The notes below the pieces were generated by a model that worked only from the letters and a program-made list of their open reading frames with translations, was not told the DNA's origin and did no database searches. The position numbers were made by a program, and so were the translations under genes. Shown here one piece after another: positions 42,299-49,937 of a DNA stretch of 64,000 nt; the stretch's first letter is position 1; the number at the start of each line of letters is the position of its first letter. The stretch spans positions 52,090 to 116,089 of the forward strand of contig NZ_NHOT01000011.1 of the NCBI RefSeq assembly GCF_002197755.1, read 5' to 3'. Source of the DNA: Pedobacter sp. AJM. GTDB taxonomy: Bacteria; Bacteroidota; Bacteroidia; Sphingobacteriales; Sphingobacteriaceae.

Positions 42299-43885
42299 AT
42301 GAAAACAGCATCGGATTATATTTTACCAGCCCACTCCGAATGGGACATCATCATCATAGGTGGTGGTGCCACTGGCTTGGGTACCGCACTGGATGCTGTT
42401 ACCCGTGGCTTAAAAACATTGCTGGTAGAACAATCAGATTTTGCCAAAGGTACTTCGAGCCGTAGCACCAAACTGGTTCATGGAGGTGTTCGATACCTGG
42501 CACAAGGTGACATTGGTTTAGTGAAACGCGCATTAAAAGAACGTGGTTTATTACAGCAGAATGCCAGTCACCTGGTGCAGCATGAAGAATTTATTATTCC
42601 CTGCTACAGTTGGTTTTCGGTAATTAAATACTTGACGGGCTTAACCCTTTATGATTGGCTGGCTGGCAAATTTTCTTTTGGTAAATCCAGGTTCTTTTCA
42701 ACAAAAGAAACCCTGCAACGAATGCCTGGGATTAGATCTAAAGGATTGAAAGGCAGTATCAGTTATTATGATGGTAAGTTTGATGATGCCCGTCTGGCGA
42801 TTAACATTGCTCAAACTGCTGTAGAACAAGGTGCCACAATTTGTAATTATACCAAAGTAACCAACCTTATTAAAAATGAAAGTGGTGCAGTAACAGGTAT
42901 TGAAATCCTGCACATACTTAATGGCAACACCGCAAAAGCAAAAGGAAAAGTAGTGATTAATGCCACAGGAGTATTTGTAGATGATATTCTGGCGATGAAT
43001 GACCCAACATCTAAAAAATTGGTCAGGCCGAGTCAGGGTGTGCATATCGTGCTGCACAAAGCATTTCTCCAAAGCCATGCAGCCTTAATGATTCCAAAAA
43101 CGTCAGATGGCAGGGTACTTTTTGCTGTGCCCTGGCATGATCACCTTTTGGTAGGCACAACCGATACACCTTTAAATGAACACGCTTTAGAACCCAGGGC
43201 TTTAAAAGAAGAAGTTGATTTTATTTTAAATACCGCCGGTGATTATTTCCAAAAAGTGCCAAATGAACAGGACATTTTAAGTGTGTTTTCAGGTTTACGT
43301 CCATTGGCCGCACCAGCCAGTGGCGATGAAAACAATACAAAAGAAATCAGCAGAGACCATAAACTTATTGTATCAGCCAAAGGCCTGATTACCATTACTG
43401 GCGGTAAATGGACAACTTATAGAAGCATGGCAGAGGAAACCGTTGATCTAGCCATCAGTCATGCACAACTCAAAGCAACCACCTGCAAAACCCAAAACCT
43501 GAATATTCATGGTTGCAGTGCATTTAATGGAAACCATTATCTTGATCTTTATGGATCAGACCGTGAAAAGATTGAAAAGCTTGCTGCTGAACTTCCTGAA
43601 TTTAACCAAAAGCTTCACCCTGATTTTTCGGACAGCGAAATTCAGGTAATCTGGGCAGCCAGGTATGAAATGGCCAAAACAGTTGAAGATGTGCTGAGCA
43701 GAAGATTGCGCATCTTATTTATTGATGCCAGGGCAGCAAAAATGATGGCACCGAAAGTAGCAGCCATTCTTGCCGCTGAGTTCAGTCAGGATGAATCCTG
43801 GCAAATTGAACAGGTTAAAGCCTTTAACCTGCTGGCCGATGGCTATATTTATGGGCATCAAAACAGTGAACAACTTCCAAATTAA
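42299..43885 (+). CDS. glpD: Glycerol-3-phosphate dehydrogenase, FAD-dependent
   Basis: Oxidises glycerol 3-phosphate to dihydroxyacetone phosphate and feeds electrons to quinone. The 528-residue protein has the FAD-binding GGGATG at residues 21-26, the second signature FAKGTSSRSTKLVHGGVRYL, WHDHLLVGTTDTPL in the substrate region, and GLRPLAAP and ITGGKWTTYRSMAEE near the C-terminus. Membrane-associated at the inner face. It is the first gene of glpD-glpK-glpF and sits next to the divergent GlpR-type repressor. Full length. Confidence 0.97.
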   Translation: MKTASDYILPAHSEWDIIIIGGGATGLGTALDAVTRGLKTLLVEQSDFAKGTSSRSTKLVHGGVRYLAQGDIGLVKRALKERGLLQQNASHLVQHEEFIIPCYSWFSVIKYLTGLTLYDWLAGKFSFGKSRFFSTKETLQRMPGIRSKGLKGSISYYDGKFDDARLAINIAQTAVEQGATICNYTKVTNLIKNESGAVTGIEILHILNGNTAKAKGKVVINATGVFVDDILAMNDPTSKKLVRPSQGVHIVLHKAFLQSHAALMIPKTSDGRVLFAVPWHDHLLVGTTDTPLNEHALEPRALKEEVDFILNTAGDYFQKVPNEQDILSVFSGLRPLAAPASGDENNTKEISRDHKLIVSAKGLITITGGKWTTYRSMAEETVDLAISHAQLKATTCKTQNLNIHGCSAFNGNHYLDLYGSDREKIEKLAAELPEFNQKLHPDFSDSEIQVIWAARYEMAKTVEDVLSRRLRILFIDARAAKMMAPKVAAILAAEFSQDESWQIEQVKAFNLLADGYIYGHQNSEQLPN

Positions 43886-43910
43886 GTTAAACGTATCTAA
43901 CCAAAACATA

Positions 43911-45401
43911 ATGAGCAAGTATATCTTATCCCTTGATCAGGGAACCACAAGTTCAAGAGCGATTGTTTTTAACCACAATGGAGAAATCGTAGCCATTGCG
44001 CAGAAGGAATTTACACAGGTTTATCCGCAGGCCGGCTGGGTAGAGCACGATCCCTTGGAAATCTGGTCTACACAATTAACTGTTGCTACTGAAGCCATTA
44101 TAAAGGCTGGATTATCAGTTTCAGATATTAATGCTATAGGTATTACCAATCAAAGAGAAACTACTGTGGTATGGGATAAGGAAACAGGACAGCCCGTGTA
44201 CAATGCTATTGTTTGGCAAGACAGGCGAACTTCAGCATATTGTGATGAAATTAAGGAGCAGGAATTCTCCGGTAAAATACAACAGAAGACAGGTTTAGTG
44301 ATTGATGCTTACTTTTCTGCTACCAAAGCCAAATGGATTCTGGATCATGTGGAGGGTGCGAGGGAAAAAGCAGATGCAGGTAAACTGGCCTTCGGAACTG
44401 TGGACACCTGGCTGATCTGGAAACTTACTGCCGGAAAAACCTTTGTTACTGATGTTACCAATGCTTCACGCACCATGTTGTATAACATTCATACGCTGAA
44501 CTGGGATGATGAGCTTACGGATTTTTTTGGCATCCCGAAAAGTATGTTGCCTGAAGTCAAATCATCAAGTGAGGTATATGGCGAAACTGCCGGCAAAATC
44601 CTGGCGGCTAAAATACCTATTGCCGGAATTGCCGGAGATCAGCAATCTGCTCTTTTCGGGCAGATGTGTACGGAAGTCGGAATGGTTAAGAACACCTATG
44701 GTACGGGCTGTTTCATGTTAATGAACATTGGTGATACACCTAAAATATCTGCCAATAATTTACTAACTACTATCGCCTGGAAAATAAATGGCCAGGTAAA
44801 TTATGCCTTGGAAGGAAGTATTTTTATAGGAGGTGCGGTGGTACAATGGTTAAGAGATGAGCTTGGACTGATTTCTAAATCAGCAGATATAGAAACGCTG
44901 GCCAAACAGGAAAAAGACACCAATGGAGTGTATATTGTTCCTGCTTTTGCCGGTTTAGGTGCACCACATTGGGATCAGCATGCCCGGGGAACCATTACCG
45001 GTTTAACGAGAGGTACCAACAAAGCACATATTGCCAGGGCGGCACTTGAAAGTATTGCTTACCAAACCATGGATGTGTTAAAAGCCATGGAGGCCGACGC
45101 CGGTATAGAAATCACTGAACTTCGCGTTGATGGCGGTGCAACCAGTAACGACCTGCTGATGCAGTTTCAGGCCGATTTATTAAAAAGTACAGTGGTCAGG
45201 CCTGAAATCACTGAAGTGACTGCCCTGGGGGCTGCCTACCTGGCCGGACTGGCAACAGGTTACTGGGATAGCATTGAACAAATCAGGTCGCAATGGAAGA
45301 TCGATAAAACATTCAGGGCTCAAGAAGGAATAGATAATACATCACGAATTAAAGGTTGGAACAGAGCCATAAAAGCTGCCAGGATCGGTACCGCAGATTA
45401 A
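43911..45401 (+). CDS. glpK: Glycerol kinase
   Basis: Phosphorylates glycerol to glycerol 3-phosphate with ATP. The 496-residue cytoplasmic protein of the FGGY family begins MSKYILSLDQGTTSSRAIVF with the phosphate-binding loop, has WQDRRTSAYCDE for substrate contact, and GIAGDQQSALFGQMC, the catalytic-Asp region. A long frame reaches back to 43770 inside glpD, but ATG 43911, 25 bases after the glpD stop, gives the family N-terminus. The middle gene of the glp operon. Confidence 0.98.
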   Translation: MSKYILSLDQGTTSSRAIVFNHNGEIVAIAQKEFTQVYPQAGWVEHDPLEIWSTQLTVATEAIIKAGLSVSDINAIGITNQRETTVVWDKETGQPVYNAIVWQDRRTSAYCDEIKEQEFSGKIQQKTGLVIDAYFSATKAKWILDHVEGAREKADAGKLAFGTVDTWLIWKLTAGKTFVTDVTNASRTMLYNIHTLNWDDELTDFFGIPKSMLPEVKSSSEVYGETAGKILAAKIPIAGIAGDQQSALFGQMCTEVGMVKNTYGTGCFMLMNIGDTPKISANNLLTTIAWKINGQVNYALEGSIFIGGAVVQWLRDELGLISKSADIETLAKQEKDTNGVYIVPAFAGLGAPHWDQHARGTITGLTRGTNKAHIARAALESIAYQTMDVLKAMEADAGIEITELRVDGGATSNDLLMQFQADLLKSTVVRPEITEVTALGAAYLAGLATGYWDSIEQIRSQWKIDKTFRAQEGIDNTSRIKGWNRAIKAARIGTAD

Positions 45402-45435
45402 ATCAACATATAAAATAAGATCAATCAATCAGCTT

Positions 45436-46167
45436 ATGACAGAATTTGTCGCAGAATTAATTGGAACAGCCCTGCTTATTCTTTTAGGAAACGGCGTAGT
45501 GGCAAACGTAGTGCTTAATGGTACAAAAGGCCATAACAGTGGCTGGATGGTGATCACCACCGCATGGGCCCTGGCTGTTTTTGTAGGTGTGGTAATTGCT
45601 GCACCCTATAGTGGTGCGCACCTGAATCCTGCAGTGACTATTGCCCTGGCCATTGCCCAGAAATTTGATTGGATTAAAGTTCCTTATTATATCCTGGCTC
45701 AATTGTGCGGGGCGATGATCGGCTCATTCCTGGTGTGGATTATGTATAAAGATCATTTTGATGCGACTGCAGATCAAAGTTTAAAAGCAGCCCCATTCGC
45801 TACCTCACCAGCGATTAGAAATCTTACATCCAATCTCTTATCTGAAATTATTGGCACCTTTGTACTCATTTTTGTAATCTTCTATTTTACGAATGCTGAA
45901 ATGGGAATTGACAAAACGCCTATCGGTTTAGGCTCATTAGGTGCTATACCAGTAGCCTTTTTAGTTTGGGTAATTGGTTTAGGACTTGGTGGCACAACTG
46001 GCTATGCCATTAATCCGGTCAGGGATCTAGGGCCCAGAATTATTCATGCACTCATTCCAATGAAGGGAAAAGGAAGCAGTGACTGGTCTTACGCCTGGGT
46101 GCCGATTCTTGGTCCGTTAATAGGTGCAACACTCGCTGCCTTGCTTTACATGGCCTTATTGAAGTAA
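45436..46167 (+). CDS. glpF: Glycerol uptake facilitator (aquaglyceroporin)
   Basis: A 243-residue channel of the MIP family with six membrane helices, letting glycerol diffuse in. The first half-helix carries GAHLNPAVTIAL (NPA intact). The second reads GYAINPVRDLGPR: Val replaces the Ala of the second NPA, while the Arg and the Asp typical of glycerol facilitators remain. The last gene of glpD-glpK-glpF, 34 bases after glpK, which supports glycerol as cargo. Confidence 0.95.
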   Translation: MTEFVAELIGTALLILLGNGVVANVVLNGTKGHNSGWMVITTAWALAVFVGVVIAAPYSGAHLNPAVTIALAIAQKFDWIKVPYYILAQLCGAMIGSFLVWIMYKDHFDATADQSLKAAPFATSPAIRNLTSNLLSEIIGTFVLIFVIFYFTNAEMGIDKTPIGLGSLGAIPVAFLVWVIGLGLGGTTGYAINPVRDLGPRIIHALIPMKGKGSSDWSYAWVPILGPLIGATLAALLYMALLK

Positions 46168-46190
46168 GAGCGTTATTAAAGTGTTTATTG

Positions 46191-46221
46191 GCTGATCAAA
46201 TTAATTAGGTTATCGATCAGC
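46191..46221. terminator. Weak hairpin after glpF
   Basis: GCTGATC (46191-46197) and GATCAGC (46215-46221) form a seven-bp stem. There is no T-run after it, so termination here is uncertain. Confidence 0.3.
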
Positions 46222-46236
46222 ATAATCAAATTTTAT

Positions 46237-46244
46237 TACCTTTG
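46237..46244 (+). promoter_or_regulatory. -7 promoter element of the exonuclease-DUF294 pair
   Basis: TACCTTTG matches TAnnTTTG exactly. Transcription would begin near 46251, 46 bases before the presumed TTG start of the exonuclease gene. Confidence 0.5.
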
Positions 46245-46296
46245 GTACAAGATGCAGTTTTCATTTAATTGCTTCGGCTAACCTAAATATCACCAG

Positions 46297-46980
46297 TTGC
46301 ACAATTATTTCCTTTTTATAGATACAGAAACATCCGGACTGCCCAAAAACTGGCGGGCTCCCTATTCCAAGGAGAATAACTGGCCGCACATTCTGCAAAT
46401 GGCATGGATTATTTTTGATCAGCATTTCGTTGAAATCAAACGTGCAAACCATTATATCGAAAACTCGGGCTTTATCATTGATAAATCCGCACAAAAAATT
46501 CATCACATTACAAATGATTTTTTAAAACTTCATGGCGAGCCGATTCAACCCATAATGCAATCTTTCTGTGCGGATATGAAAAAATTTAATCCTTTAGTTA
46601 TCGGGCATTTCGTCGAACTGGATTTTCATATGGTTAATGTTGAACTCAATCGTTTAGGTATAGAAAGTATTTTTAGTCTGTCAACGTTCTATTGCACCAT
46701 GAAAACAAGTGCTGATTATGTGACCAATACCGTGATCAGCCACCTTAAACTTGATAAATTCTATACCATTCTGTTTAATGAAGAGCCTGATGAAACACAT
46801 AATGCGCTTACTGATGCTTTAAATACTTCAAAAATTTTCTTTCATTTGCTGAGAGATCAAAAAATAAGCATATCTTCCATTTACAATCAGGAACAAACCT
46901 TTATAAAAGTGTCGGTGGAAGAAGAACGCTCATTGTTTAGACGTATTTTACAAAAAATATTTCCATGGATAATAAGTTAG
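46297..46980 (+). CDS. DnaQ-like 3'-5' exonuclease
   Basis: A 227-residue exonuclease of the DEDD superfamily, related to the epsilon subunit of DNA polymerase III and to ExoI. Exo I motif FIDTETSG (Asp9, Glu11), Exo II GHFVELDFHM, and Exo III HNALTDALNT with His and Asp, the DEDDh order. The start appears to be TTG 46297: the in-frame codons upstream run PKYHQ from a TAA at 46279-46281. The 3' end overlaps the next gene by 16 bases, so the two are made together. In other bacteria this pair accompanies acetate-uptake genes; none are here. Role in repair or nucleotide turnover is open. Confidence 0.88.
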   Translation: MHNYFLFIDTETSGLPKNWRAPYSKENNWPHILQMAWIIFDQHFVEIKRANHYIENSGFIIDKSAQKIHHITNDFLKLHGEPIQPIMQSFCADMKKFNPLVIGHFVELDFHMVNVELNRLGIESIFSLSTFYCTMKTSADYVTNTVISHLKLDKFYTILFNEEPDETHNALTDALNTSKIFFHLLRDQKISISSIYNQEQTFIKVSVEEERSLFRRILQKIFPWIIS

Positions 46981-48416
46981 CAGATAAAATCTATACTTCA
47001 AGAATTGGTGATATTACGTTTAAGAAAATCGTGAGCTGTTCTCCGGATACGCCGGTTTTTGAAGCGGCGATTAAAATGGCTGAACACAAAACCAGTTGCC
47101 TGTTTATTGAAGATGGTTCAGGCCAGTTTAAAGGCTTTGTAACGGACATCATTCTTCGTGATGAAGTTATTGCCAAACGCATTGACCCCCAAATAGCCAT
47201 CAGTAAAGTGATGGATCCAGATATAGTAACCATTACACCTCAGGCATTTGTATATGAAGCAATCCTGATGATGTTTGGGAAAAAATCAAGGTATCTATTG
47301 GTGAATGACAATGGCAATTATGTTGGTTTCCTGAGTCGTAACAGGCTTTTGAGCGAGCAGGCAGAATCGCCGCTGGTATTTATCCAATCAGTTAAATCAG
47401 CTGTAAATACTGCTGACTTAAAATCTAAATGGCAAAAAGTACCACATATTGTGGCGCAGCTTTTAGATAGAGGTGTTCATGCAAAAATCGTGAATGAAGT
47501 GGTTACCACCATTGCCGATACGATCTCGCTTAAAATAATAGAAGAGGTAATTGATAAACTCGGACAGCCCCCGGCAAAATTTGTGTTTATGGTTCTGGGC
47601 AGCGAGGGCCGAAAGGAACTGAGTTTAAAAACTGATCAGGACAATGCCATTCTGTACGAAGATACGCCAGAAGATCAAAGACCGGCAGTTCGCTCCTACT
47701 TTCTTGATTTTGCCACACAGGTGTCAGACAAATTGAACCATGTGGGCTTTGTTTACTGTGATGGCGATTATATGGCAACTAATCCAAACTGGACACATTC
47801 ACTGGAACACTGGAAATACAATTACAAAAACTGGATTGAAGAAGCTCTTCCTGAAACCGCCGTTAAGTTTGCCGCTTTTTTTGACTGCAGGGCCATTTAT
47901 GGTGATTTATCTTTAATGACCAGTCTGCGGTCTTTTGTAGATGAGGAACTTCAGAAACCTATAGAAAAATTTTATGTATATCTGGCCAAAAATGCATTAT
48001 TATATGAGCCGCCGCTCACTTACTTTAGAAACATCCGGACACAAAAAATTGCCAAGCGTGAAGTTTTTGATATTAAAACCGCAATGACGCCAATTGTGGA
48101 TCTGGCAAGGGTATATGCTTTACAAAACAGAATTTTCCAGAAAGAGAATACTGGCGAGCGTTTAAAAGCATTAAGAGAATTAACTGTTTTTAGTGAAAAG
48201 CAATACAGTGAGCTTTCGCATGCTTATTATTATTTGATGGCACTGCGCCTAAAACATCAGGCCAGTCTCATCATTAATGATCAGGCTATCCCAAATAATT
48301 TTATTGATATTGATTCACTGACAAAAATTGAAAAGGTAACTTTAATTGAAATCTTTAAAATTATTCAGGATTTCCAAAGCGGGATCAGAATGAAGTTTAC
48401 GAATAGCTTAAGCTAA
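46965..48416 (+). CDS. CBS-domain/DUF294 nucleotidyltransferase-like protein
   Basis: A 483-residue soluble protein. Two CBS domains occupy about residues 15-135 (VFEAAIKMAEHKTSCLFIED, ITPQAFVYEAILMMFGKKSRYLLVND), followed by the DUF294 nucleotidyltransferase domain with G212-SEGR216 and T-D224-Q-D226-N, the metal-binding Asp pair, and a helical DUF294_C tail. CBS domains probably bind adenine nucleotides and tune the transferase, like the GlnD-related family. The start overlaps the exonuclease gene. Substrate unknown. It is likely a small regulatory pair. Confidence 0.88.
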   Translation: MDNKLADKIYTSRIGDITFKKIVSCSPDTPVFEAAIKMAEHKTSCLFIEDGSGQFKGFVTDIILRDEVIAKRIDPQIAISKVMDPDIVTITPQAFVYEAILMMFGKKSRYLLVNDNGNYVGFLSRNRLLSEQAESPLVFIQSVKSAVNTADLKSKWQKVPHIVAQLLDRGVHAKIVNEVVTTIADTISLKIIEEVIDKLGQPPAKFVFMVLGSEGRKELSLKTDQDNAILYEDTPEDQRPAVRSYFLDFATQVSDKLNHVGFVYCDGDYMATNPNWTHSLEHWKYNYKNWIEEALPETAVKFAAFFDCRAIYGDLSLMTSLRSFVDEELQKPIEKFYVYLAKNALLYEPPLTYFRNIRTQKIAKREVFDIKTAMTPIVDLARVYALQNRIFQKENTGERLKALRELTVFSEKQYSELSHAYYYLMALRLKHQASLIINDQAIPNNFIDIDSLTKIEKVTLIEIFKIIQDFQSGIRMKFTNSLS

Positions 48417-48637
48417 AGAGATTGGTTAATTGATCATTGATTGAGTGGTGCACGTATATTTAAAAGCTCAATTGAATCGAGGCCTATTCTATACAATAGT
48501 TATCTTCAGGTAATTTGATTTGATGCAAGGCGTTACCTGCAGATCAACATGATTTCGCAGGTTATTGCTACTTGCTTCCTTGTGAATCTCCAAAATCTGC
48601 TTGATAGTATTTTGATCGTTAAGGATTCGTATAAAAC

Positions 48638-48669
48638 AAAAATGTTCCGATTTTCACCGGAACATTTTT
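48638..48669 (-). terminator. Terminator of the thrS-infC-rpmI-rplT operon
   Basis: AAAAATGTTCCG (48638-48649) and CGGAACATTTTT (48658-48669) form a perfect 12-bp stem with an eight-base loop. On the minus strand it ends in TTTTTGTTTTAT. It lies 31 bases past the rplT stop. Confidence 0.92.
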
Positions 48670-48699
48670 AAAATATGATTGTCGCCTAAGCGAGAATTT

Positions 48700-49044
48700 C
48701 TATTTTACTGCATCAATTACAGCTTTGAAAGCTTCTGGGTGATTCATTGCTAAATCAGCCAATACTTTACGGTTTAAACCGATTTCTTTTGAAGCCAGTT
48801 TACCAATTAATTGAGAGTAAGAAATACCGTGCTGACGAGCACCTGCATTAATACGTTGGATCCATAATCCGCGGAATTCTCTTTTCTTAACTTTACGGTC
48901 ACGGTATGCATATTGCAAACCTTTTTCTACCGTGTTTTTAGCAACTGTAAAAACTTTACTTCTTGCGCCCCAATAGCCTTTGGCCATATTAAGGACTTTT
49001 TTCCGTCTTCTTCTCGAAGCTACTGCGTTTACCGAACGTGGCAT
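48700..49044 (-). CDS. rplT: 50S ribosomal protein L20
   Basis: A 114-residue basic protein that binds 23S rRNA early in large-subunit assembly. The sequence is diagnostic: MPRSVNAVASRRRRKKVLN at the N-terminus, GYWGARSKVFTVAKN, and FRGLWIQRINAGARQHGISYS. Last gene of thrS-infC-rpmI-rplT. In other bacteria L20 represses its own operon by binding the leader of rpmI mRNA; the 75-base gap before it and the 29 bases before rpmI give little room, and I see no clear L20 site here. Confidence 0.98.
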   Translation of the reverse strand: MPRSVNAVASRRRRKKVLNMAKGYWGARSKVFTVAKNTVEKGLQYAYRDRKVKKREFRGLWIQRINAGARQHGISYSQLIGKLASKEIGLNRKVLADLAMNHPEAFKAVIDAVK

Positions 49045-49119
49045 GTTGTTGTTGTTTTTTGGTAAGCGGCGTTCCTTTTTCTCGGAAACTTAAGGCCTGA
49101 TACCTGGTGAATTAATAAA

Positions 49120-49320
49120 TTACTTTCCGATGCAAAGCATACGTTTAACATTACCTGAATCTGCATCTGTTACAATTCCTGCATTTCCAAGCGCACGTTT
49201 ACGTTTAGTACTCATCTTGGTTAAGATGTGACTTTTGTATGCTTTGTTTCTTTTGATTTTACCTGTTCCAGTAAGCGAAAAACGCTTTTTAGCACTGGAA
49301 TTGGTTTTCATTTTTGGCAT
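49120..49320 (-). CDS. rpmI: 50S ribosomal protein L35
   Basis: A 66-residue basic ribosomal protein. MPKMKTNSSAKKRFSLTGTG and KIKRNKAYKSHILTKMSTKRKR are typical for L35. Third gene of the operon, 29 bases after infC. Confidence 0.98.
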   Translation of the reverse strand: MPKMKTNSSAKKRFSLTGTGKIKRNKAYKSHILTKMSTKRKRALGNAGIVTDADSGNVKRMLCIGK

Positions 49321-49349
49321 AACCTGTTTTTTAATTTATAAACCTATTT

Positions 49350-49919
49350 TTATTTTTTTGCTACTTTAGGCGCAACGGTTAAGAACATTCTTTTACCTTC
49401 TAACTTAGGTAAAAGTTCTACTTTACCCACATCTTCCAAAGCCTGGGCAAATTTTAAAAGTAAAATTTCACCCTGCTCCTTGTACACAATTGCCCTACCT
49501 TTAAAATGCACATAAGCCCGAACTTTTTCACCGTTCTCTAAAAAGCTTATTGCATGTTTCAATTTAAACTGGAAATCGTGATCATTTGTATTCGGACCAA
49601 AACGAATTTCCTTAATTACAGTTTGTTTAGCATTGGATTTAATTTCTTTCTGCTTTTTCTTTTGTTCGTAAACAAACTTACTGTAATCAATAATTCTACA
49701 AACTGGTGGTACAGCATTTGGAGAAATTTCTACCAAATCCAATTCCAGATCATCAGCAAGCGCCAAAGCTTTTGCCAAAGGATAAATCCCAGGTTCAACA
49801 TTATCGCCAGCCAAACGCACTTCAGGCGATTTAATGTACTGATTAATGTTATGCTCTGCTTCTTTTTTCTTAAAAGGCGGACGTGGTCCCCTGTTAAATC
49901 CTGGTCTTCCTAATGCCAA
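49350..49919 (-). CDS. infC: Translation initiation factor IF-3 (non-AUG start)
   Basis: Binds the 30S subunit and checks initiator tRNA and start codon. The 189-residue protein has an N-terminal domain (INQYIKSPEVRLAGDNVEPGIYPLAKALALA, LDLVEISPNAVPPVCRIIDYSKF) and a C-terminal domain (TVIKEIRFGPNTNDHDFQFKLKHAISFLENGEKVRAYVHFKGR). There is no in-frame ATG between the thrS stop and late in the gene, so initiation must use TTG 49919 (shown) or a nearby near-cognate codon; ATT directly follows the thrS stop at 49935-49937. IF-3 genes elsewhere use such starts for autoregulation. Confidence 0.95.
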   Translation of the reverse strand: MALGRPGFNRGPRPPFKKKEAEHNINQYIKSPEVRLAGDNVEPGIYPLAKALALADDLELDLVEISPNAVPPVCRIIDYSKFVYEQKKKQKEIKSNAKQTVIKEIRFGPNTNDHDFQFKLKHAISFLENGEKVRAYVHFKGRAIVYKEQGEILLLKFAQALEDVGKVELLPKLEGKRMFLTVAPKVAKK

Positions 49920-49937
49920 ACGTGTAACTATTTTAAT

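Noticed and set aside
42698..43078. 126-residue antisense frame inside glpD
   Set aside because: Shadow frame; Cys- and Phe-rich as expected from reverse reading.
43770..43910. N-terminal extension of glycerol kinase into glpD
   Set aside because: The conserved kinase N-terminus starts at ATG 43911; the extension is another frame of glpD.
49554..49913. Plus-strand frame of 119 residues across infC
   Set aside because: Reverse shadow of infC, a certain gene.
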